From: Marisediminicola sp040546025
GTDB lineage: Bacteria; Actinomycetota; Actinomycetes; Actinomycetales; Microbacteriaceae
DNA length: 64,000 nucleotides
Assembly (NCBI RefSeq): GCF_040546025.1
Contig: NZ_JBEPNA010000013.1
Coordinates: 1-64,000, forward strand
Direction: 5' to 3'
The notes below the pieces were generated by a model. It did no database searches and had not been told where the DNA came from. It saw only the letters and a list, made by a program, of their open reading frames with translations. A program made the translations under genes and the position numbers. Shown here piece by piece: positions 57,716 to 64,000 of this stretch. Numbering within the stretch: the first letter of the stretch is position 1; each line of letters begins with the position of its first letter.

Positions 57716-58941
57716 GACGCCACCGGGTATAGCCGGGCGGCGACCGCCAACTTCGCCTCGCCGCACTCGATCGCGTGCGCCGCGAACCGGCGGTTGCCCG
57801 TGGCGTGCAACCCGGACTCGTCGATCGCCTCGGTGCTGCCGGCATTGGACCATCCGGTGCCCAGCTCGACCAGCGAACCGTGCTTGATGTCGTAATAGCC
57901 GGGCTTGCCGGTGATGAACGCGCCCTTCGCGCCGCCGGCCGCGGCGAGCAGGTGGATGTGAAAGCGGGTGGTGAGCCACTGCTGCCCGGGGCGGACCGGA
58001 AGGCCGATGTTCCAGAGGTAGGAGAACGGGTAGAAGCGGCTCTGGGGGAACCGCCCGCGTACCAGTTCGTAGAAGCGCGAGTCGTCCGGCGGGATCGCCT
58101 CGACGAAACCGATCGGGTTCCCGCGGTCGCCGCCCACCCCGGCGACGAAACGCTCGACGGCATCGAGCAGACCGTCCACGTGGCCATCAGGAATCAGGTC
58201 GCCCTGGATCAGGATCATGATCTCCGGGCTTGATGCGTCGCCGTCGAATACATCGCCCTGCGTGATGCCGAGAAAAGCGTCGTCGACGCCCAGCGGGATT
58301 CCGAGCAGCTGGGCACCGGCGGAATCCCGTGATTCCACCAGGTCGAACTCGGGCAACACGCGGCGCAACACCTCGGCGGAGTCATCGTTCTGGGGCAGGA
58401 GTCCCATGCCGGTCGCGTAGATGGGGATGCCGAATGCCCGCTTGATGGCGACGAGGGCGTGGATGAGTCCCACATTGTTCTGCCAGAGGCGGTTGATGTA
58501 GCCCCCACCGAGCAGGTGCACCGAGCGCATCGTGCGGATCGCCTCCAAGCCGGGATCGAGGCGCGGTGTCCCGAGCTCGCGAATGAGCCGTTCGGCGGTG
58601 CGGCCGACCTCGAGCGGATCGCCATCGCCGATCAGACCAGTCAGCTGCCATAGGGTGTTCGTCGTCCGCAGGCGCGGGTGAGCGTCCGCGAACAGGAATG
58701 CGGCACGGCCTGGCTCGAGGCAGTCGAGCCACACGTCGACATCCGGATGCTCCGCCGCGAGATACCGCAGCCATGCGCGGGTGATGAATTCGTCGCCGTA
58801 GTTCGGCAGTCCCGCTGCGCTCACGAGGTAGAAGGCCCGCCCGGTCGATGGCACCAGTCGAGCCTGCAACTTCTGCAGCCCTCTCGCGCCGCGCCCGAAT
58901 GTGGCGCCGATGATGCGTTGTGCTTGGTGACGCAATGCCAT
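57703..58941 (-). CDS. Polysaccharide pyruvyl transferase family protein
   Basis: I start at ATG 58941 (MALRHQAQRII); the open frame extends 79 codons upstream without similarity. The 412-residue protein has the PS_pyruv_trans outline: SAAGLPNYGDEFITRAWLRY, LLGGGYINRLWQNNVGLIHA, ATGMGLLPQN, the self-repeating VESRDSAGAQLLGI, and a late TTRFHIHLLAAAGGAKG. Members add pyruvate ketals to exopolysaccharide or wall sugars with PEP as donor. The substrate is not known. It overlaps the end of rmlA by 13 bp. Confidence 0.85.
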   Translation of the reverse strand: MALRHQAQRIIGATFGRGARGLQKLQARLVPSTGRAFYLVSAAGLPNYGDEFITRAWLRYLAAEHPDVDVWLDCLEPGRAAFLFADAHPRLRTTNTLWQLTGLIGDGDPLEVGRTAERLIRELGTPRLDPGLEAIRTMRSVHLLGGGYINRLWQNNVGLIHALVAIKRAFGIPIYATGMGLLPQNDDSAEVLRRVLPEFDLVESRDSAGAQLLGIPLGVDDAFLGITQGDVFDGDASSPEIMILIQGDLIPDGHVDGLLDAVERFVAGVGGDRGNPIGFVEAIPPDDSRFYELVRGRFPQSRFYPFSYLWNIGLPVRPGQQWLTTRFHIHLLAAAGGAKGAFITGKPGYYDIKHGSLVELGTGWSNAGSTEAIDESGLHATGNRRFAAHAIECGEAKLAVAARLYPVASQAG

Positions 58942-59151
58942 GCTGCCTGTGCTTCTCTGAACTGTGCCGGAGTGGATCGGACCGCGTGCTCGGGCGGCTC
59001 GAGAGCACAAGGCATCGAGCCAGCTCCCGGCGTGACCTGCCCCTGAGAATAGGGCATTGCGCGGCTCCCGACCAAGTGCGGCCGCGCCGGGAGTGAGCCC
59101 GCAGCTCACCTGGCGCGGATGGTGCCCCGATACTCTAGGGGTGTGCCTTTC

Positions 59152-61389
59152 ATGACCCCGACAGACGAGACTCGCCACTTCGAGGCTCCAGCATCCACCG
59201 GGGGACCGGACTGGCGCTCATCCGGCGTGCTGTGGGGAGTGGCCACCCCGGTCGTCGCCGCTCTCGTCGCCCTCATTCCCCTCCTGTTCAACGCCCGCTT
59301 CTACTTCTACGACGACACCCAGATCGGCGCCTACCCGATCTGGTTCGAGATCGGCAGCCAGGTCAGGGACGGCGTGTGGCCGGTCTTCAGCGCGCAGGGC
59401 TGGCAGGCGGGCAACTATGCGGCAGAGGGACAGTGGGGGATCTTCAGCGTTCTGACGATCGCGATCGGCGTGGCCGCGTCGTACGCGACCGATGCCGTTC
59501 TGTTCTCGTCCGCCATCAAGATCGTCTTCCTGTGCACGGCAAGCATCGGGATCTTCCTCCTCGCCCGGTCCTACGGTGTCTCTGCCCCCCTCGCCCTTGC
59601 CGCTGGCGTCACGAGCGTGATGGCCGGGTTCACGGTGTACCTGGACTCCGCATCGTGGGTGACCGGCCTCATGGTGTGGGCCTTCCTCCCGCTGGTCTGG
59701 TGGGCGCTCAGGCGGATGGTGAGGGACGACAGGTCGCCGATCCCCGCCATCCTTCTCGGGTATCTGCTCATCTCGGTGGGATACGTGCACGGCACGATCA
59801 TGCTCGTCCTGCTGTTCGTCGCGGTAATCGTCGAGGTGGCGATCGCGCGGGACTGGCGCCAGCTTCGCCGCGTCTTCTTGGCCGGCGTCATCCTCGGCCT
59901 CGTGGCGCTCGCCGTCTACCTTCCCGGCGTTCTCACCCTGCAGTCGACGTCCCGCAAGACGATCATCGACAACACGAACTTCCTCACTGTCGACCTCAGC
60001 GGATTCGCGGGCTCCACTCTCGCCACCGCCTCGCCGCAGGTGGCGTCGTGGTGGTGGGGCCCATTCGCGCCCGTCCCGCTCACCTACATCGCGTGGTTCC
60101 TCCCCCTGCTCGCGCTCGTCGACTTCGGGCGACTCCGAACCCTGCTGGCCGCCGGAGCGGCGGTGCCGGTCTACCTGCTGCTGTCGACGGCGCTCGTGCT
60201 CGCGCCGAGCGATCTCGGCCCATTGCGCACACCCGTGCGGCTCATGCCCTACGTGAGCCTTAGCGTCATCCTCCTCTTCTTCATCGCGTTCTCCCTTGCG
60301 AGACTCGCGAGGTCAGGTCGAGCGCGGTGGGTGGCGGTCGGCGCCCTCTTCGTGGGAAGCGCCTACGTGGGATGGACGGGCAACCCCGACACCTGGAAGG
60401 CGTCCGCCCTCGTCAGCGCGGTCATGGCACTGGGCTTCGCGGCCATCGCTATCGTGTTCAGAAAGCGCGGAAGCGACGCGACGGCGACGGTACTGGCGGC
60501 CGGCATCGTGGTGCTCGTGAGCGCGGCCATCGCCGTTCCCCAACACCGGTTCTTCCCGAGTCCCCCGGTGCAGGACTTCCTGATGTCGGCGTCGGTCGGC
60601 GACTATACGGACCAGCTGGCCGGTGCGGTGGGCCAGACCATCGTGGTCGGCACACCGTCGGCGCTCGGCGACGAGGGGGTGGATGAGGCCCTCGTTGGCA
60701 ACTCCTGGTACCTCAACGAGAATCCGGTGCATAACCTCTACAGCCCCACCCAGAACGCGGCCTACGCGACCGACCTGTGCATGGCCTCCCGAGGTGAGAC
60801 CTGCGACGAGCTGGCGTCGAAGCTGTTCGAGATCGATCCGACCACGTCACTGCCGATTGCCGACCTCCTGCGGGTCGACTCGGTACAGATCGTGCGCACG
60901 CCGGAGGATGCCGGCGTGTCCCGCCTGCTCGACGAGGAGGTGCCGGAGGGCTGGACCCTCGCCGACATCGGCGAGGACTCGGTGTTGTGGACACGCGACG
61001 AGCCGCTCGGCGACGTCGGCGCGCCGGTGTGGGAGTCGGAAGGCACGAGTGTCGAACTGGTGTCGAACGAGAACCGCGAGGTGGTCTTCACGGTGACCGC
61101 CGTCCCGGAGGACGGGGGAGAGGTCGTGCTCAGCAGGATCGACTGGCCGGGCTACAAGGTGAGCGGTGCCGAGCTCACGGACTCGCTGCGCGACTATCTG
61201 CTGACGGTGAGCCTCGACGATGCGAGCGTCGGCGACACGGTGACGATCCGGTTCGACCCGCCCGGCTGGACTCTGGAGATCGGATCGATCCTGCTCGCGG
61301 CGCTTCTCACGGTCACGTGGGGAGGGCTGCACTGGTGGCGGCGGCGTGGCTCGGGGGATGAGCGGCGGCTGAGCGTCGCCGCTCTCTAG
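59152..61389 (+). CDS. Large multi-pass membrane protein, GT-C/YfhO-like
   Basis: I use ATG 59152 (MTPTDETRHF), 10 bases after AGGGG. GTG 59143, 7-9 nt after a TACTCT box, would give a leaderless start and is equally possible. The 745-residue protein has about twelve membrane helices (first about 35-55), a first outer loop with the acidic FYFYDDTQIGAYPIWFEIG stretch typical of GT-C enzymes, and a large extracellular C-terminal domain (about 475-705) closed by a last helix (IGSILLAALLTVTWGGLHWW). It probably transfers a lipid-linked sugar outside the membrane; donor and acceptor are unknown. Confidence 0.78.
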   Translation: MTPTDETRHFEAPASTGGPDWRSSGVLWGVATPVVAALVALIPLLFNARFYFYDDTQIGAYPIWFEIGSQVRDGVWPVFSAQGWQAGNYAAEGQWGIFSVLTIAIGVAASYATDAVLFSSAIKIVFLCTASIGIFLLARSYGVSAPLALAAGVTSVMAGFTVYLDSASWVTGLMVWAFLPLVWWALRRMVRDDRSPIPAILLGYLLISVGYVHGTIMLVLLFVAVIVEVAIARDWRQLRRVFLAGVILGLVALAVYLPGVLTLQSTSRKTIIDNTNFLTVDLSGFAGSTLATASPQVASWWWGPFAPVPLTYIAWFLPLLALVDFGRLRTLLAAGAAVPVYLLLSTALVLAPSDLGPLRTPVRLMPYVSLSVILLFFIAFSLARLARSGRARWVAVGALFVGSAYVGWTGNPDTWKASALVSAVMALGFAAIAIVFRKRGSDATATVLAAGIVVLVSAAIAVPQHRFFPSPPVQDFLMSASVGDYTDQLAGAVGQTIVVGTPSALGDEGVDEALVGNSWYLNENPVHNLYSPTQNAAYATDLCMASRGETCDELASKLFEIDPTTSLPIADLLRVDSVQIVRTPEDAGVSRLLDEEVPEGWTLADIGEDSVLWTRDEPLGDVGAPVWESEGTSVELVSNENREVVFTVTAVPEDGGEVVLSRIDWPGYKVSGAELTDSLRDYLLTVSLDDASVGDTVTIRFDPPGWTLEIGSILLAALLTVTWGGLHWWRRRGSGDERRLSVAAL

Positions 61390-61396
61390 CAAGCGT

Positions 61397-62662
61397 TCAG
61401 CTCGCGGCCTTGTCCGCACCGGGCGGCGTCGCCGCCACCGGGACGTCGGTGCCCGCCGGAGAGTCGTGGTGAAGCGGCGGATCATCGACGGCGCGTTCCG
61501 GGATGTTCTGCACTGACATCGACCGGAGTTTGCGCCGGGAGGGCTCCTCGACGAACCGCCAGAGCAGGTACCCGCCCGCGACAACCACGAACGGCAACAG
61601 GATGAATCCGATCTTCGACCCCACGGACCCCTGTCCGAGCGCGTTCGGCCAATGGTTCTGTGCGAACCAGAAGATCTCGATGAGCGGCATGTGCACGAGG
61701 TAGACGCTGTAGGAAGCCATGCCCCCGGTGACCATGATGCGAGTCCCGAGGAGTCTCGCGACGTGGCGATCGGCGATGCCGAGAGCGCCGACCGTGACCA
61801 CGAGAATCGGGATGAGCACGCCGATGTAGCGGGTGCGTCCGGTGAGGTCGAGCACGAAACAGCCGACGATGACGCCGACAATGGCGACGAGCGCGATATG
61901 GCTCGCGAGACCACGGCTCCTCGCGGTGTCGGGAAAACGATCGACCACGTAGAACGCGAGCGCCCCCGCAATAAACGCGCACAGGATCCGCAGCGCCCAC
62001 ATCCACGGCGCGTAGAGGCCGAGAACGTAGGAGAAGAACACGACGGGGAAGAGGGCGAGCAGCCCGGCGATGACGAGACTGCGGGTGGAGAAAACCCGGT
62101 TGAACCGGAAGACGGCGAGAATGATGACAGGGAAGAGCAGGTAGGCGAGCGCCTCGGCGGACACGGACCAGGCGGGGCCGTTCCAGGCCAGGCGGTCGGA
62201 GTCCGACTCGGTCCACTGCACGACGAGGAGCGCCTGCCTGATGAAGCTCGTCACTCCGTAGTCGCGCACGGCGACGGGGTCGGACACGTCACGCGCGAGC
62301 AGCACGCCGCGCCAGATGGTGACGAAGATGAGCATGAACATGTAGGCGGGCCAGACCCGGGCGATGCGCGCCCACCAGAACCGCACCGTCGCCCTCCGGT
62401 CGAGCCGGAGACCCATCCGGCTGCCGTAGTTGAGCGCGAGCACGTAGCCGCTGAGTGCGAAGAACAAGTCGACGCCGAGCTCGCCGTGGTTGATAACCGG
62501 GCCGATGACTCGCGTGAGCTCGGGGAACTCGGCGGCAAGGTTGCCGCGCAGGTGGAACAGCACGACCCAGAGCGCAGCGATTATCCTGACGCCTGTGAGG
62601 GCGTGGACCTGGCGCACCTTCCGTGGCGCGGCCACCGCGTTGGGCGCCCCGCCTCCGCTCAC
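61397..62662 (-). CDS. OafA-type membrane acyltransferase
   Basis: GTG 62662 shares GTGA with the GT2 gene's stop; the longer frame is a shadow of that gene. The 421-residue acyltransferase-3 protein has about ten membrane helices, the catalytic-type ALTGVRIIAALWVVLFHLRG and GELGVDLFFALSGYVLALNY segments, and RFWWARIARVWPAYMF. It would O-acetylate or otherwise acylate a cell-surface sugar. The C-terminal 50 residues are hydrophilic and Pro-rich. Confidence 0.9.
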   Translation of the reverse strand: MSGGGAPNAVAAPRKVRQVHALTGVRIIAALWVVLFHLRGNLAAEFPELTRVIGPVINHGELGVDLFFALSGYVLALNYGSRMGLRLDRRATVRFWWARIARVWPAYMFMLIFVTIWRGVLLARDVSDPVAVRDYGVTSFIRQALLVVQWTESDSDRLAWNGPAWSVSAEALAYLLFPVIILAVFRFNRVFSTRSLVIAGLLALFPVVFFSYVLGLYAPWMWALRILCAFIAGALAFYVVDRFPDTARSRGLASHIALVAIVGVIVGCFVLDLTGRTRYIGVLIPILVVTVGALGIADRHVARLLGTRIMVTGGMASYSVYLVHMPLIEIFWFAQNHWPNALGQGSVGSKIGFILLPFVVVAGGYLLWRFVEEPSRRKLRSMSVQNIPERAVDDPPLHHDSPAGTDVPVAATPPGADKAAS

Positions 62663-63579
62663 GCCCGGCTCCCCGCCCCGACCGCCACGCCGGCCGGGTA
62701 GCGCACCTTCGGATTGAAGCGGAACCCCTCGACGAGCTTCTTGGTCATCGTCCAGCGCAGCGACCGCCGCACGCGCCCGCGGCGCATCATGATGAGCACT
62801 CGCGCAGCGAACAGCGCGAACGCGGCGAGCCCCTCGTGATGGCGCCGGTAGGACGCCTCGTTCCGCACGCCGTACGCGAATTTCCACGCGTTGCCGGCAT
62901 CGATGCCGGCGAAGTTGACACCCTGGTTGACGCCCATGTCGTGCACGACGAGGCTGTCCAGCACCTGCACGCCCGGGCAGGTCCGCGTGAGCCGCAGGGT
63001 GTACTCGTGGTCGTCGAACCAGATGAAGTACTCCGAGTACGGCAGCCCGTGCTTCTCGAGCGCCCAGCGCGGGATGAGCACCGACACGAAGGAGCACGAC
63101 TTGACCATGACGCTGTTCTGCCCCTTGACGAGCAGTCGGCCCCAGTCCCAGGTCGGCGCCGGGTTGTTCATCTCGCAGATGTTCCCGTCGATGAACTTCA
63201 CGACGGAGCAGGAAAAGGGCACATCCGGTCCGAGTTCGGCCACGGCATCCGCGAACCCGCTCTGGAGGAGAGCGAGCGTGGTGGGTGCCGCATAGCAGTC
63301 GTCGTCCATGATCCACACGAAGTCGGCGCCGAGATCGTGGCCGCGCTCCATCCCGGTCGAGAAGCCTCCGGCGCCGCCGGTGTTCGTCGCCAGGCCCACC
63401 ACATCGAGAGTCAGCGTCGACTCGCGGGTGCGGAGGTACTCGCCTGTGCCATCGGTCGACGCGTTGTCCACCACGACGATCCAGGTTGGCGGCGTCGTCT
63501 GCGCCTCGATCGCGGCAAGCACGGTCTTGAGCTTCTCGAGCCGGTTGAAGGTCACAACGACCGCAGCTACTTTGTCCAT
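62659..63579 (-). CDS. GT2-family glycosyltransferase (galactofuranosyl/rhamnosyl-like)
   Basis: I start at ATG 63579 (MDKVAAVVVTFNR), which overlaps the upstream stop by 13 nt. The 306-residue GT-A enzyme has VVDNASTDGTGEYL, the metal DxD-like WIMDDDCYAAP and the acceptor-side WFDDHEYTLRL, the arrangement of the GlfT/WbbL-like subfamily. It is soluble or membrane-associated, with a basic C-terminal amphipathic end (RVLIMMRRGRVRRSLRW). It is coupled to the acyltransferase gene by a 4-nt overlap. Confidence 0.88.
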   Translation of the reverse strand: MDKVAAVVVTFNRLEKLKTVLAAIEAQTTPPTWIVVVDNASTDGTGEYLRTRESTLTLDVVGLATNTGGAGGFSTGMERGHDLGADFVWIMDDDCYAAPTTLALLQSGFADAVAELGPDVPFSCSVVKFIDGNICEMNNPAPTWDWGRLLVKGQNSVMVKSCSFVSVLIPRWALEKHGLPYSEYFIWFDDHEYTLRLTRTCPGVQVLDSLVVHDMGVNQGVNFAGIDAGNAWKFAYGVRNEASYRRHHEGLAAFALFAARVLIMMRRGRVRRSLRWTMTKKLVEGFRFNPKVRYPAGVAVGAGSRA

Positions 63580-64000
63580 GATTTGAGGACCCCCTGTGCC
63601 CATTCGCTCGCCTGAGGCAAGTCGGAGAATTGTCGTGCCCTGGTCATCTGTTCTGTCCAGGCATCGCGCCGCCGATCGTCGTCCACGGCGAATCGGATGA
63701 TGGTGGCCGCCGCCTGCTCGATGAACGGGCCCGGTGCGCGCGGCACGAGGCTCTCGCCGCCGATCAGGGTGTTCTGCGAGCCGACGTCGGTGGAGAGAAC
63801 CGGGATTCCGCGGGCAATCGCTTCGAGCGTGGTGAGGGTGAGCCCCTCGTTCTGGGAGCTCACCACGAGCACGTCGGAGTCGTCCAGCGTGCTGTCGACG
63901 TCGCTGTCGTGCGCCCGCAGCTCGACGACCGAGCCGAGGTCGAAGCGGTCGATCAGCCTCGTGACGACCGAATCCAACTCGCCGCCGCCCTGCATGATCG
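63567..64000 (-). CDS. GT4-family glycosyltransferase, C-terminal part (cut by window edge)
   Basis: The frame is open to the right edge, so only the last 143 or so codons are seen. They hold the end of a GT-B donor domain: VLVVSSQNEGLTLTTLEAIARG (EX7E motif as NEGLTLTTLEA) and GIPVLSTDVGSQNTLIG. The gene overlaps the GT2 gene by 13 nt, so the two and the acyltransferase form one minus-strand operon that begins outside the window. Confidence 0.85.
   Translation of the reverse strand, partial: IMQGGGELDSVVTRLIDRFDLGSVVELRAHDSDVDSTLDDSDVLVVSSQNEGLTLTTLEAIARGIPVLSTDVGSQNTLIGGESLVPRAPGPFIEQAAATIIRFAVDDDRRRDAWTEQMTRARQFSDLPQASEWAQGVLKSWTK

Overview
The window is a gene-dense piece of a high-GC actinobacterial chromosome, most likely from a member of the Microbacteriaceae (Micrococcales). 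The pointers are a strong G/C third-position bias, an acyl-CoA carboxylase with a separate small epsilon subunit, an LpdA-type NAD(P)H-quinone dehydrogenase, an LCP protein, chains of 4-nt ATGA/GTGA gene overlaps, and many leaderless promoters in which a TANNNT box lies 6-7 nt before the start codon. I saw no rRNA, tRNA, CRISPR array, prophage or transposase.

Left part (1-16888). A tightly coupled minus-strand operon (153-4871) encodes a DoxX-like membrane protein, a small four-helix membrane protein, an acyl-CoA-dehydrogenase-fold flavoprotein, a PhnD-like protein without a signal peptide, a radical SAM enzyme with a TusA-like N-terminal domain and a DUF2064 glycosyltransferase. I cannot assign it to a known pathway. 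Housekeeping genes follow: trpS, an exonuclease III and a YihY membrane protein (minus), ptsI (plus), sdhCDAB (minus), then a mannosyltransferase-like gene divergent from a GDP-mannose pyrophosphorylase.

Nucleoside region (15821-33267). Two BMP-type lipoproteins, an ABC ATPase and two permeases form a nucleoside importer. Salvage and catabolic genes follow: cytidine deaminase, thymidine phosphorylase, nucleoside hydrolase, a strongly divergent S-adenosylhomocysteinase homologue, an IclR regulator, adenosine deaminase, PTS EIIA and EIIB without an EIIC, a phosphopentomutase-like phosphohexomutase and purine-nucleoside phosphorylase. Together they would import nucleosides and pass the pentose phosphate to central metabolism.

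Repeat-bracketed nuclease genes. Two DUF559 (Vsr/PD-(D/E)XK-like) genes, at 24539-25456 and 35175-36074, are each bracketed on both sides by short inverted-repeat elements, and each has its own repeat family. At the first, single related 57-bp imperfect palindromes lie on either side. At the second, an 18-bp motif spaced mostly at 33 bp forms a forward block then a reverse block on each side, ten copies in all. This is the best candidate in the window for an undescribed system, possibly a nuclease-repeat partnership loosely like RAYT/REP.

Middle part (33348-46403). LpdA, the biotin-carboxylase/BCCP subunit, Maf, a TRAM-domain RNA methyltransferase, a response regulator / histidine kinase / kinase-like membrane protein trio, an unusually hairpin-rich 440-bp convergent intergenic region, and acyl-CoA carboxylase beta and epsilon divergent from birA.

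Right part (46407-64000). An envelope polysaccharide region: PH-domain membrane protein, UDP-glucose dehydrogenase, GtrA protein, purK-purE, LCP ligase, glycosyltransferases, the dTDP-rhamnose genes split as rmlB-rmlD (minus) and rmlC-rmlA (plus) around a secreted CAP protein, a pyruvyl-transferase-like protein, a large membrane protein, an OafA-type acyltransferase, a GT2 enzyme and the end of a GT4 gene cut by the window edge.
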